A stretch of DNA of 64,000 nt from Gemmatimonadaceae bacterium (lineage in GTDB: Bacteria; Gemmatimonadota; Gemmatimonadetes; Gemmatimonadales; Gemmatimonadaceae): assembly GCA_035633115.1 (NCBI GenBank), contig DASQFN010000047.1:124001-188000 (forward strand), read 5' to 3'. Position 1 is the stretch's first letter. Each line of letters begins with the position of its first letter. Position numbers and translations under genes: made by a program. Under the pieces are notes generated by a model, which was not told the DNA's origin, did not search any database, and worked only from the letters and a program-made list of their open reading frames with translations. Shown here piece after piece: positions 17,878 to 26,707 of this stretch.

Positions 17878-17899
17878 TACTCCGGCTTTCCCATTACCG
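17849..17899 (+). promoter_or_regulatory. Copy 1 of ~50-bp element shared with the wzz region
   Basis: Pattern ATTGACCT-N8-ACCG-N3-TGACATT-N-CTC-N3-CTTTCC-N-ATT, with the same blocks at the same spacing as at 58713-58763. Outside the blocks the sequences differ, so this looks like conserved binding or promoter sequence, not a recent duplication. It ends ~78 bp before gmd. Confidence 0.55.
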
Positions 17900-17976
17900 T
17901 TCAATAATCATGCTGGCCGCCCGTCCGGCGCCGACCAGTCGATGACAATCGCGGATCAGCACCGCACTCCAACCAC

Positions 17977-19068
17977 ATGAAGACTGCGCTAATTACCGGA
18001 GTCACGGGACAGGACGGCGCCTACCTCGCCAGACTGCTGCTCGCCAAGGGCTACATGGTCCACGGCGTCAAGCGCCGCGCCTCGCAGTTCAACACACAGC
18101 GGGTAGACGGCATCTACGCCGAGCCGCAGGACGTCCATTCGCGGTTCGTCATGCATTACGGCGACCTCACCGACTCGACGAACCTGATCCGCATAGTTCA
18201 GGAGACCCAGCCGGACGAGATATACAACCTTGCCGCCCAGAGCCACGTCCAGGTCTCTTTCGAAACACCCGAGTACACGGGAAACGCCGACGGTCTTGGA
18301 ACGCTGCGACTGCTTGAAGCGCTGCGCATACTTGGAATGCTCGGACGCGTTCGATTCTATCAGGCGTCGACCTCGGAGATGTTCGGGAAGGTGCAGTCCG
18401 TTCCGCAGTCCGAGACCACTCCGTTCTATCCGAGGTCCCCTTACGGTGTCGCGAAGCTTTACGCCCACTGGATAACGGTGAATTACCGGGAGGCGTACGG
18501 CGTTCATGCTTCGAGCGGCATACTGTTCAATCACGAGTCGCCGATCCGGGGCGAGACCTTCGTGACTCGCAAGATCACGATGGCCGCCGCCCGCATTCGC
18601 GAGGGACAGCAGGACAAGCTCTATCTGGGGAACCTCCACGCCAGACGCGACTGGGGATTTGCCGGAGACTATGTGGAGGGCATGTGGCGGATGGTGCAGG
18701 ATGACGCGCCCGGTGATTATGTCCTGGCCACGGGCGAGGTTCACACCGTCCGGGATTTCTGCCGCCTCGCGTTCGCCCGTGCGGGGATGGACATCGAATT
18801 CCGCGGAGGCGGGACTGACGAGGCCGGGTTCGACACAGCCACCGGTCGCGAAGTGATCGCCGTGGATCCGCGCTATTTCCGCCCGACAGAGGTCGAGCTC
18901 CTCATGGGCGATTCCACGAAGGCCCGAACAAGACTTGGATGGGTGCCTACCGTTAACTTCACTGAGCTAGTGGAGATGATGGTGGATGCAGACCTGACTG
19001 CGCTCCAATCCGGAATTCCCTTTACGGTAGAGTCGTCCGACTCGGCTCTGCAGGCACTGCTTAAGTGA
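17977..19068 (+). CDS. gmd: GDP-mannose 4,6-dehydratase
   Basis: 363 residues, the usual family length. NADP motif [18 protein letters not shown] at 5-22, [13 protein letters not shown], the catalytic patch [10 protein letters not shown] and [10 protein letters not shown], then [17 protein letters not shown]. It makes GDP-4-keto-6-deoxymannose from GDP-mannose. The next gene (fcl) would turn that into GDP-L-fucose, and the aminotransferase at 57515 could instead make GDP-perosamine. It is the first gene of a long plus-strand operon, and its stop forms a GTGA overlap with fcl. Confidence 0.96.
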   Translation: MKTALITGVTGQDGAYLARLLLAKGYMVHGVKRRASQFNTQRVDGIYAEPQDVHSRFVMHYGDLTDSTNLIRIVQETQPDEIYNLAAQSHVQVSFETPEYTGNADGLGTLRLLEALRILGMLGRVRFYQASTSEMFGKVQSVPQSETTPFYPRSPYGVAKLYAHWITVNYREAYGVHASSGILFNHESPIRGETFVTRKITMAAARIREGQQDKLYLGNLHARRDWGFAGDYVEGMWRMVQDDAPGDYVLATGEVHTVRDFCRLAFARAGMDIEFRGGGTDEAGFDTATGREVIAVDPRYFRPTEVELLMGDSTKARTRLGWVPTVNFTELVEMMVDADLTALQSGIPFTVESSDSALQALLK

Positions 19069-20033
19069 CCCCGGTAACGCCGGCGAAGTGTTACGTCGCC
19101 GGACACCGCGGGCTGGTCGGGTCGGCACTGGTGCGCGCCCTGCACGCCGCCGGATACCCGGCGCCGATAGTGCGACTGCGGGCGGAGCTCGACCTGCTCG
19201 ACCAGCGTGCCGTCCGGGCGTTTTTCTCCGAGACAACGCCGGAGGTGGTTTTCGTAGCGGCGGCAAGAGTCGGTGGAATCCAGGCGAACAACAGCGAGCG
19301 GTGGGACTTCATTCATCAGAATCTTGTCATCGAAACGAACATTCTCGGTGCCGCGCTCGAGACGGGCGTAGAGCGCCTTGTTTTCTTCGGGAGCTCATGC
19401 ATCTATCCGCGTCTCTCACCGCAGCCAATCCGGGAAGACTATCTGCTGACCGGCCCGCTGGAAGAAACCAACGAGCCGTACGCGATCGCGAAGATCGCCG
19501 GCGTCAAGATGGTCGAAGCGGCCGTCGCGGAACACGGTGTCGACTGGGTTTCCGTAATGCCGACGAATCTTTACGGACCAAATGACAACTTCGACCTGGA
19601 GACATCGCACGTTCTGCCGGCCCTCATCCGGAAATTTCACGAAGCCAGGGAAGCGCGTGAATCGGGTCGCGACGAGCCGGTCGTCCTATGGGGGACCGGC
19701 ACGGCTCGCCGCGAGTTCCTGCACGTCGATGACGCCGCAAGGGCGGCGATCCAGCTGATGGAATCTCGCGCCACCGGCTTGTTCAACGTCGGGTATGGTG
19801 AGGATCTGCCGGTGAGCGAGCTTGCCAGTCTGGTTTCGTCAGTTCTCGGCTACGACGGACCCGTGCGGTGGGACAGCTCGCGCCCGGACGGCACTCCACG
19901 CAAGCTGCTCGACTCGTCGCGCATCCTCGCCACGGGTTGGGCGCCGCGCATCCCGCTAGAGGACGGCATACGGTCGGTTTATGAGTGGTACCGTGAGGCC
20001 AGCGAGTCCATGATGACGAGGGCCGGCCACTGA
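19065..20033 (+). CDS. fcl: GDP-L-fucose synthase (GDP-4-keto-6-deoxymannose epimerase/reductase)
   Basis: 322 residues from GTG 19065 overlapping the gmd stop. NADP site [39 protein letters not shown] with the catalytic Ser, YAIAK with Tyr and Lys, and [20 protein letters not shown] are all diagnostic for Fcl/WcaG. The enzyme epimerises C3 and C5 and reduces C4 to give GDP-L-fucose. Its stop overlaps the next gene's inferred CTG start. Confidence 0.96.
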   Translation: MTPVTPAKCYVAGHRGLVGSALVRALHAAGYPAPIVRLRAELDLLDQRAVRAFFSETTPEVVFVAAARVGGIQANNSERWDFIHQNLVIETNILGAALETGVERLVFFGSSCIYPRLSPQPIREDYLLTGPLEETNEPYAIAKIAGVKMVEAAVAEHGVDWVSVMPTNLYGPNDNFDLETSHVLPALIRKFHEAREARESGRDEPVVLWGTGTARREFLHVDDAARAAIQLMESRATGLFNVGYGEDLPVSELASLVSSVLGYDGPVRWDSSRPDGTPRKLLDSSRILATGWAPRIPLEDGIRSVYEWYREASESMMTRAGH

Positions 20034-20854
20034 CCCCTCCGGCAGTCGTCATCGAACCGACCCGCGGATGGGCCGCACTCGACCTCCGTGAGCTCTGGAA
20101 GTACCGCGACCTGCTGATGATTCTTGCAGGCCGCGACATCAAGCTCCGCTACAAGCAGACGGTCCTCGGAGTTGTCTGGGTCGTGCTGCAGCCGCTCGTC
20201 GCGGCGTTGATCTTCACGGTGATGTTCGGACGATTCGCCAAGCTGCCGAGTGACGGGCACCCGTATCTCCTCTTCGTTTTCGCCGGTGTCGTCATCTGGA
20301 ACTACTTCGCCGCCGTCCTTCAGCGGGGAGGCAACAGTCTCCTCACCGACTCGCGGCTCATCACGAAGGTTTATTTCCCTCGCCTCATAGTTCCGCTGGC
20401 CAGCACCTTCTCCGCGATGATCGATCTCGCCGTGTCGCTAACCGTACTCGGCGTGCTGATGATGATTTACGGAGTGATGCCCACGTGGCGGCTGCTGACG
20501 CTTCCGTTGTTCATTGGCCTCGCGGCGCTCACTGCAACTGGCGTGAGCCTGTGGCTCACGGCTCTCAACGTGCGATATCGCGACTTTGTCCACGCGATGC
20601 CGTTCATGCTTCAGGTGTGGATGTTCGCAAGTCCTGTGGCTTACGCCACATCGATAGTGCCCGAGCAGTGGCGCCTCCTGTACGGGTTGAATCCGGCGGT
20701 CGCGTTTATCGAGGGTTTGAGGTGGGCTATCCTTGGAACAAGTTCGATCACGCCGCAGACAGTCGCGATCGCGGTTGCAACGGGTACTGTGATTTTCATT
20801 AGCGGAGCCTTCTTCTTCCGCCGGGTCGAGCGCGGGTTCGCCGACACAGTATGA
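20030..20854 (+). CDS. wzm: ABC-2 type polysaccharide export permease (Wzm), likely CTG start
   Basis: 274 residues if read from CTG 20030, which overlaps the fcl stop (CTGA). The first conventional start is ATG 20117, but the 29 upstream codons encode IEPTRGWAALDLRELWKYRD, the conserved amphipathic N-terminus of Wzm-type permeases just before the RDIKLRYKQTVLG motif. Six helices follow. It forms the membrane channel of the ABC exporter that moves a finished lipid-linked glycan to the periplasmic side. ATGA overlap with the ATPase gene downstream. Confidence 0.92.
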   Translation: MTPPAVVIEPTRGWAALDLRELWKYRDLLMILAGRDIKLRYKQTVLGVVWVVLQPLVAALIFTVMFGRFAKLPSDGHPYLLFVFAGVVIWNYFAAVLQRGGNSLLTDSRLITKVYFPRLIVPLASTFSAMIDLAVSLTVLGVLMMIYGVMPTWRLLTLPLFIGLAALTATGVSLWLTALNVRYRDFVHAMPFMLQVWMFASPVAYATSIVPEQWRLLYGLNPAVAFIEGLRWAILGTSSITPQTVAIAVATGTVIFISGAFFFRRVERGFADTV

Positions 20855-22191
20855 GCGACAAAGCACTCATCGTTGACGGGATCTCGAAGTCGTACCGCAT
20901 TGCGCGCGCGCTCGTCCGCCAGCCGTACCGTACACTCCAGGAGGACGTCATCGCTCTGCCGCGAACGCTCTGGAAGCGGGCGCTCGGCAAATCCGAGACG
21001 CTGGAGACCTTCTGGGCTTTGAGCGACGTGAGCTTCAACGTCAATACGGGAGAGGTGGTCGGCATCGTAGGTCGGAATGGGGCGGGGAAGAGTACTCTGC
21101 TCAAGATTCTTTCGCGCATTACGGAGCCTACACACGGACGCGCCGAGATTTACGGGCGGGTCGGTGCTCTCCTCGAAGTTGGGACGGGCTTTCATCCGGA
21201 GCTGACAGGGCGCGAGAACGTGTTTCTCAGCGGCGCAATCCTCGGAATGAGGCGCAGCGAGATCACGCGACGCTTCGACGAGATCGTGAGCTTCGCGGAA
21301 GTCGAGCAGTTCATAGACACGCCAACGAAGCGCTACAGCAGCGGCATGTACACGCGTCTCGCGTTCGCGGTGGCGGCTCATCTGGAGCCGGAGATTCTTC
21401 TCATCGACGAGGTGCTTGCTGTTGGCGACTCTGCGTTTCAGAAAAAGTGCCTCGGCAAGATGGGAGACGTGGCCGGTGAGGGGCGCACGGTATTCTTCGT
21501 GAGTCACAACAATCAGGCGGTGAGACAGCTCTGTTCCCGCTGCATACTGCTGGACCATGGCCGCGTCGTAGCCGACGGCCCAACCGACTCCACGCTAGCG
21601 GTTTATAACCAGCGATTGCGAGACATGCGCGTGGACAGCGAAACGGGCGTGAACAATCCGGAGAACCGTCGTGGCTCGGGTGCGGTACGGATAAGCGCTG
21701 TGTCTCTCGAGGATCTCAAGGGGGTCGAGCGATATACGTTCCAGATGGGCGATACGGTGCGGTTTCGCATCTCCTGCAGGGTGAACGCGCCAATGCGCGG
21801 CCTGGCGATCGTGGTTGCGCTGCGCTCGGGAATGTCGCGGGAGCTCGTCACCTCGGCGCGTCATGTGATTACCACCGCGACCATCCCACAGGGCGAAACG
21901 GCGACAGTGGTAATCGATCTGCCAAACGTGTATATCCGGCCGGGCGAGTACCCCCTCTACCTCCACGCCAGCGAGGTTGTCCAGTCGCCTGTGAACTACG
22001 ACGTCCTCGATGACCTTACGCCGCCGCTTGTGATTGCCGGGGCAAGGGGCGTGCACGAGAATTTTGATCCATCACAACCATACGGGGTATTCTCTATTCC
22101 GTCGCGAATCGTAGTTGAGGAATGGCCCGCGACCGCTGTACCCCACAAAGCGAGAACGACAAATCTCGAGCATCAGCAGACAGTTCGCTAA
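20851..22191 (+). CDS. wzt: ABC transporter ATPase with C-terminal glycan-binding domain (Wzt)
   Basis: 446 residues. Walker A GRNGAGKST at 74-82, the Wzt-type GTGFHPELTGRENV loop, signature YSSGMYTRLAFA at ~162, Walker B ILLIDEVLAVGD at ~182 and the switch His in FFVSHN. Residues ~270-430 are an extra beta-rich domain, as in Wzt proteins that recognise the capped end of their O-polysaccharide. This implies export by the ABC route with a chain-end mark. Modifying enzymes nearby (methyltransferases, phosphonate transferase) could provide that mark. Confidence 0.95.
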   Translation: MSDKALIVDGISKSYRIARALVRQPYRTLQEDVIALPRTLWKRALGKSETLETFWALSDVSFNVNTGEVVGIVGRNGAGKSTLLKILSRITEPTHGRAEIYGRVGALLEVGTGFHPELTGRENVFLSGAILGMRRSEITRRFDEIVSFAEVEQFIDTPTKRYSSGMYTRLAFAVAAHLEPEILLIDEVLAVGDSAFQKKCLGKMGDVAGEGRTVFFVSHNNQAVRQLCSRCILLDHGRVVADGPTDSTLAVYNQRLRDMRVDSETGVNNPENRRGSGAVRISAVSLEDLKGVERYTFQMGDTVRFRISCRVNAPMRGLAIVVALRSGMSRELVTSARHVITTATIPQGETATVVIDLPNVYIRPGEYPLYLHASEVVQSPVNYDVLDDLTPPLVIAGARGVHENFDPSQPYGVFSIPSRIVVEEWPATAVPHKARTTNLEHQQTVR

Positions 22192-23101
22192 GCGAGAGCC
22201 GTTCGTCATCGAGGGAGATCTGACCGATCGCCTCGTCATCGGCACGGTGCAGCTCGGTTTGCCGTACGGCCGGCACCGTGCGTCGACTGTCACGCACGAG
22301 GACTCCGCATTTCGAATTCTGGACGCGGCGTGGTCCCTTGGCATTCGAGCTTTCGACACGGCAGAAGCGTACGGATCGTCGGCTCGACGGCTTCGAGCAT
22401 GGAGCGATTCACGCGGCAACGCCGAGGCGTTGGAGATTATTACGAAGTGCAGCCTCGATTCTCCGGATGAATCACTGCATGCGCTGGAAGATAGGGCCAA
22501 CAAGGCGCTCCGCCGCTTCAGCGGGGTTCGCCGTGTTGTGCTGCTGACGCACGGCGCCGTCGACGCGGATCGATGGCCGGCTCTGCTGGCGGCATCCGCG
22601 GCGCACGACGCCATCGTCGGCCAAAGCGTCTACTCCGCGGACGATGTGAGCGCCGCTTGCGCGCTGCCCGGCATGGGAAGGCTGCAGGTTCCAGGGAACG
22701 TTCTCGATTCGCGAGCCATCCGGGCGCGCGGGGACTCGCCCGTCCCGCTCGACGTTCGCTCAGTCTACCTTCAGGGCGTGCTGCTCGAGGCTCCGCACAT
22801 GGCAGACGCGCGAGCTCCGGGTGCGGCAGGGATCACAGCGGCCGTTCAGGACGCCGCCGCCGAGCTCGACACGAGCCTCGCCTCATTGCTCATCGCCACC
22901 ATGCTCAAGGTCATTCGGCGTGACGACCGGCTCGTGATCGGTATCGATAACGTGTCCCAGCTCGATGCCTTACCCCCAGCCTTCGAAATACCTGATGACA
23001 CCGTGCAGGAATTTCGAGAGACGGTCGCGCGCCTCGCCGGCGATCCCGCGTTGACCATCCTGCTCGATCCACGCGGCTGGCCATCTCCGCAGCCCGGCTG
23101 A
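22115..23101 (+). CDS. Aldo/keto reductase family protein (SpsF-associated type)
   Basis: The domain begins at DRLVIGTVQLGLPYG and contains AFDTAEAYGSSARRLR, the AKR Asp/Tyr region, followed by ITKCS with the catalytic Lys. The His of the usual tetrad is LLTHGA. The start is uncertain. TTG 22115 would overlap wzt by 77 nt; the only other candidates are CTG codons, CTG 22220 falling just before the conserved domain. Such reductases often stand next to SpsF-like cytidylyltransferases and DegT aminotransferases in flagellin or capsule glycan loci, exactly as here. Sugar reduction or a dehydratase role is likely but unproven. Confidence 0.75.
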   Translation: MRNGPRPLYPTKRERQISSISRQFAKREPFVIEGDLTDRLVIGTVQLGLPYGRHRASTVTHEDSAFRILDAAWSLGIRAFDTAEAYGSSARRLRAWSDSRGNAEALEIITKCSLDSPDESLHALEDRANKALRRFSGVRRVVLLTHGAVDADRWPALLAASAAHDAIVGQSVYSADDVSAACALPGMGRLQVPGNVLDSRAIRARGDSPVPLDVRSVYLQGVLLEAPHMADARAPGAAGITAAVQDAAAELDTSLASLLIATMLKVIRRDDRLVIGIDNVSQLDALPPAFEIPDDTVQEFRETVARLAGDPALTILLDPRGWPSPQPG

Positions 23102-23177
23102 CGGCGCCGGCGCGCAGCGCCGTCTGCATCTCGCGAGCGCTGGAGTCCAGGGACGTCATTCAATACATTGACCGTCC

Positions 23178-23750
23178 ATGACCCTGCCACCGCCACTCGC
23201 AATCATTCAGGCCCGCGTGGGCAGCAAGCGGCTTCCCGGAAAGGTTCTCCTGCCGATCAGAGGAGCTCCGCTCATCGAGCACGTCTGGCGCAGGACTGTC
23301 AAAGCGTTCGGGAAACGACACACTGTCGTTGCCCATCCCGACACACCCGAAAATGCGCCGCTCGTCGAGTACCTGGAATCTCTTGGTGCTCAGCGGTTCC
23401 CCTGGAACGGACCCGAGGACGACGTGCTCTCGCGCTTTTACTTTTGCGCGCACCGTTATCGGTGGCATCCGGACTCGGTGATCCTGCGGGTCACGGCGGA
23501 CGATTGGCGGAAGAGTCCGGCAATGATGAGGAGAGTAGCGAACGGCGAGCGCATGGCGGTGGAGCTGGGCGCCGAGGCTTTTACGCTCGCAATGCTGGAC
23601 GAAGCGCAAGAGAAGCCCGACCTGCCGGCTGACCACCGAGAGCACATCACGCTCGCTCTGTTTCCTACGCTTCCACCAAAGCCACCGCCCGGAGTCTGGA
23701 CCATCGACACGGCCGACGACCTGGCCGCAGCGCAGAGCGTGGGTGCGTAA
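23178..23750 (+). CDS. SpsF-like cytidylyltransferase (CMP-sugar synthase type)
   Basis: 190 residues, shorter than the usual 230-250. N-terminal motif AIIQARVGSKRLPGKVLLPI is the nucleotide-binding loop of the CMP-NeuAc synthetase/SpsF family, followed by GPEDDVLSRFY and RVTADDW with the metal acids. Internal segments present in the second copy at 61816 (PFVDPEV to the SNKLR region) are shortened. It may activate an acidic sugar with CTP. Its 3' end overlaps the aminotransferase gene by 8 nt. Confidence 0.8.
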   Translation: MTLPPPLAIIQARVGSKRLPGKVLLPIRGAPLIEHVWRRTVKAFGKRHTVVAHPDTPENAPLVEYLESLGAQRFPWNGPEDDVLSRFYFCAHRYRWHPDSVILRVTADDWRKSPAMMRRVANGERMAVELGAEAFTLAMLDEAQEKPDLPADHREHITLALFPTLPPKPPPGVWTIDTADDLAAAQSVGA

Positions 23751-24735
23751 TACTGGCGCAGTAGCCGCGTTCGAGGACGCGTTCGCTCAATTCGTGGGAG
23801 CGAAGTTCGCAGTGTCATGCGTGAATGGAACAGCCACGCTGCACACCGCGCTCGTTGCGCTGGGAGTCGAGCCGGGCGACACCGTTTCAGTTCCATGCAT
23901 CACTATGGCCGCTACAACAGCTGCCGTATTGCATGCCGGCGCGATTCCGCAATTCGTCGACGTTGATCCCGAGACATGGCTGATGCAGCGAAGCGGTTCC
24001 GAATACTCGATTCCTGTCTCGCTGTTCGGCCTATGCTTCCCGCACGCGTATTCGAGCCGCTCAATCGACGACGCAGCGCAGACGCTCCGGAAGCATGGCC
24101 CGTCCGCGTTCACGAGCTACAGCTTCCAGGCATCCAAGATCATTTCGACGGGTGAAGGCGGCATGCTCGTGACGAATTCAAAGGAGCTCGCCACGCGTGC
24201 GCGCGAATTCGGATCCCTCGGCTACCGCATGAATGCGAAGCAGCCTAGGATCGATTCCGCAACGCTGAAGTCACCGACCTTCAATCGTCATCACTCGCTC
24301 GGCTGGAATTACCGGATGGCTCCTGCGGTCGCAGAAGAAGGGCTGAAGCAGCTGGCGAAGGCGGAACAACTCCTGGCCGACCGCAGACAGGCGGCCGAAC
24401 TCTACGCCACGGCAGCGAGCGGCTGTGCGTGGCTGCGCCAGCAATACGTTCCGAATGGCTGGCTCCACGACAACTGGGCCTTTGCCGTTGCGCTCGAATC
24501 AAAAGAGCTCTGGCCGCCTTTTGTCGACAGCATCTGCAGGCATGGCGGTGAGCGGCCGTACGCCTGCTGGCGGGTCACCTATCAGGAGCCGGCCTTTCGC
24601 CATCTTGCGCCGGATGGAACCTGCCCGAATGCAGAGGAGCTTCAGCCCCGACTCGTGCAGTTCCAGACTAACGACATCCAGTCGGCCGAGAAGAACGCGC
24701 ACGCAGTAATGAAAGCTATCGGGGAAATCGGCTGA
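23743..24735 (+). CDS. DegT/DnrJ/EryC1/StrS-type PLP aminotransferase
   Basis: 330 residues from GTG 23743. VNGTATLHTAL binds the PLP phosphate region, SIDDAAQ gives the Asp, and TSYSFQASKIISTGEGG places the Schiff-base Lys at 132. These are hallmarks of nucleotide-sugar aminotransferases. With PseB-type dehydratases nearby it could act as a PseC/LegC-like enzyme putting an amino group on a 4-keto sugar. The N-terminus is shorter than usual, as the protein starts right at the first conserved helix. It is last in the gmd-led operon, converging on a methyltransferase gene. Confidence 0.87.
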   Translation: MRNTGAVAAFEDAFAQFVGAKFAVSCVNGTATLHTALVALGVEPGDTVSVPCITMAATTAAVLHAGAIPQFVDVDPETWLMQRSGSEYSIPVSLFGLCFPHAYSSRSIDDAAQTLRKHGPSAFTSYSFQASKIISTGEGGMLVTNSKELATRAREFGSLGYRMNAKQPRIDSATLKSPTFNRHHSLGWNYRMAPAVAEEGLKQLAKAEQLLADRRQAAELYATAASGCAWLRQQYVPNGWLHDNWAFAVALESKELWPPFVDSICRHGGERPYACWRVTYQEPAFRHLAPDGTCPNAEELQPRLVQFQTNDIQSAEKNAHAVMKAIGEIG

Positions 24736-24786
24736 GAAGCTGGCAAGTCCATCCCAGGCAACGGGAATGCCTGCTCGGTGAAGCGA

Positions 24787-25533
24787 TTACCGTGTTGCCG
24801 CAATGAAATACCAGGGCATCAGCAGCGGACCCGATATCTGAAGTCTGCGTCCATCTTCGAGCTTCTCAGTGAATGTCGACATCAGCCCTTCCCTGTACTT
24901 TGGCAAGTCGACATCGATCTCGAACGGCGTGAAGCGAAAATCGCCATAGCCGTTTGCCTGCATGTGTTTTCTTGTGACGGGCAATGAGTACACATTGTAG
25001 AAACCAGACCGGTTTGGCTCGAGACCAGCGTCGTATTCGGTTATGTCGATCGTGCAGGAGACCGGCCCGTCATAAAACAGAGAAGTCAGTGCGATCCACT
25101 GAGGAGCCAGCTTTGCCATGGCTCGGAGAGGACCCTCGCCCTTGGGAAGCGCCATCAGGGATTGGAACGATACCACACCATCGAATTCCGACACGTACTT
25201 TGGATCGAGGTTGTAGATGTCGCCGACTTCAAGGCGGCATTCGCCGATTCCCCTGCTCTGAAAAAAGGCGTTACCACGCTCGACGTTGTCGGGATTGATG
25301 TCGACACCGACAAAAGTGGATTTCGGGTACCGCTTCGACAAGTGGTAGATGTTGGCGCCCGTGCCCGAACACAGATCCACTACTCGGAGCTCGCTCTCGG
25401 GACTCATCAGGAGTTCGGTCTCGAGCCAATCGCAAAACGCAATCGTGCTTCTATACGGTTCCAGGAACTGCCTCTCGTGATACTCAGTGTTGACCTTGTC
25501 CTTATCGAGCCATTCAGCCGTGCGCTGTTCCAT
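24787..25533 (-). CDS. Class I SAM-dependent methyltransferase
   Basis: 248 residues from ATG 25533, chosen because GAGG lies seven nt upstream; an in-frame start eight codons earlier has no such site. Motif I is RVVDLCSGTGANIYHLSKRYP, then VGVDINPDNVERG and VGDIYNL; the C-terminal half has CTIDITEYD and MPWYFIAATR. The pattern resembles methyltransferases found in nonulosonate and capsule loci. It stands alone on the minus strand, divergent from pseB across 169 bp. The likely substrate is a sugar hydroxyl or amine in the glycan, which is inference from the location. Confidence 0.82.
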   Translation of the reverse strand: MEQRTAEWLDKDKVNTEYHERQFLEPYRSTIAFCDWLETELLMSPESELRVVDLCSGTGANIYHLSKRYPKSTFVGVDINPDNVERGNAFFQSRGIGECRLEVGDIYNLDPKYVSEFDGVVSFQSLMALPKGEGPLRAMAKLAPQWIALTSLFYDGPVSCTIDITEYDAGLEPNRSGFYNVYSLPVTRKHMQANGYGDFRFTPFEIDVDLPKYREGLMSTFTEKLEDGRRLQISGPLLMPWYFIAATR

Positions 25534-25702
25534 CGCGATCCTCGGTTTTGTTAGCACACACCAAACCTAGTGCACAGATTGCACGGCCGGAGCCTTGGTT
25601 CTCGGGGAATATCTATCACTTGACGGAGCAAATCTTGTATTTTGCGACGGTCCCGTTCCGGGGCGGCAGGCGATAACTCATGCAGGGATCACGGAATAAC
25701 GA

Positions 25703-26692
25703 ATGCTCAGTGGCAAGACTGTACTGATAACGGGCGGCACGGGCTCATTCGGGCGGCGGTTTACCCAGACCGCGCTAGCCCAATTCAATCCGAAGCGGCT
25801 CATCGTTTTCAGCCGAGACGAGCTGAAGCAGTCGGAGATGCATGCGCATTTCCCGGATGACGAGTACCCGAACATCCGGTTCTTCATCGGCGATGTGCGC
25901 GATCGCGATCGTCTCTACAGGGCCTTCGACGGCGTGGACATTGTCGTCCATGCGGCGGCACTGAAGCAGGTACCCGCTGCGGAATACAATCCACTGGAAG
26001 CGGTCAAGACCAACGTTCTCGGCGCCGCTAACGTGATCGACGCCGCAATCGATCGTGGTGTGGAAAAGGTCATAGCGCTCAGCACCGACAAGGCGGCGAG
26101 TCCCATCAGCCTTTACGGCGCAACCAAGCTGTGCTCCGACAAGCTCTTCGTCGCGGCCAACAGCTACGTTGGAGTCCATCGCACCCGGTTCAGCGTTGTG
26201 CGCTACGGAAACGTGGTCGGAAGCCGGGGCAGTGTGATACCGCTGTTCCAGCAGCGCGCAAAAACGGGAAAACTGCCCATCACTGACCCGCGAATGACGC
26301 GCTTCTTGATCACGCTCGACCGCGGCGTGCAGTTCGTTCTTCAATGTCTCGGGGAGATGCGCGGCGGTGAGATTTTTGTGCCGAAGATACCCAGCATGAA
26401 GCTCATCGATCTTGCGCGAGTGATTGGACCTGAGTGCGACCTGGAGATTGTGGGAAGGCGGCCCGGAGAGAAGCTCCACGAGGTGATGGTCAGCGAGGAC
26501 GATGCGCAGAACACGCTGGAGTACGACGACTTTTACGCGATCCTTCCGACCGTTCGGAACTGGAACCAGGATCAAGCTCGGGATAACAATGGCGGCCGGC
26601 CATGTCCCGAAGGCTTCCGCTACAGCAGCGAGACGAACACACGCTGGCTGTCGGTTGCCGAACTGGAGCAGATAATCGATCAGGTGCGCTAG
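25703..26692 (+). CDS. pseB: UDP-GlcNAc 4,6-dehydratase (inverting), PseB
   Basis: 329 residues. VLITGGTGSFGRRF at 7-20 is the NADP site, then VVHAAALKQVPAAEYNP, LSTDKAASPISLYGATKL with Asp, Lys and catalytic Tyr, RYGNVVGSRGSVIPLF and GRRPGEKLHE. These match the short, soluble, inverting PseB subgroup, not the membrane CapD type. It starts pseudaminic acid-type synthesis by giving UDP-2-acetamido-2,6-dideoxy-arabino-hexos-4-ulose. First in a plus-strand operon with an RmlD-like reductase, NeuB and a GT4. Confidence 0.93.
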   Translation: MLSGKTVLITGGTGSFGRRFTQTALAQFNPKRLIVFSRDELKQSEMHAHFPDDEYPNIRFFIGDVRDRDRLYRAFDGVDIVVHAAALKQVPAAEYNPLEAVKTNVLGAANVIDAAIDRGVEKVIALSTDKAASPISLYGATKLCSDKLFVAANSYVGVHRTRFSVVRYGNVVGSRGSVIPLFQQRAKTGKLPITDPRMTRFLITLDRGVQFVLQCLGEMRGGEIFVPKIPSMKLIDLARVIGPECDLEIVGRRPGEKLHEVMVSEDDAQNTLEYDDFYAILPTVRNWNQDQARDNNGGRPCPEGFRYSSETNTRWLSVAELEQIIDQVR

Positions 26693-26707
26693 CGCCCGAG
26701 TGACCGA

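Larger units (their letters stand above)
17673..17976. other. Divergent intergenic region between the CapD-type and gmd genes
   Basis: 304 bp with no gene I believe. A minus-strand frame of 67 codons in it has no protein-like features. The region must carry promoters in both directions. It contains nested inverted repeats at 17799-17877 and the ~50-bp element at 17849-17899 that recurs near wzz. I could not pick a convincing -35/-10 pair. Confidence 0.7.

Noticed and set aside
17701-17904. 67-codon minus-strand reading frame in the gmd upstream region
   Set aside because: No ribosome site, no recognisable domain, and it covers the inverted repeats and shared element.
23101-23123. Hairpin ACGGCGC/GCGCCGT after the aldo/keto reductase gene as a terminator
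   Set aside because: No T-run follows and the next gene in the same operon starts 55 bp on, so a rho-independent terminator is not supported.
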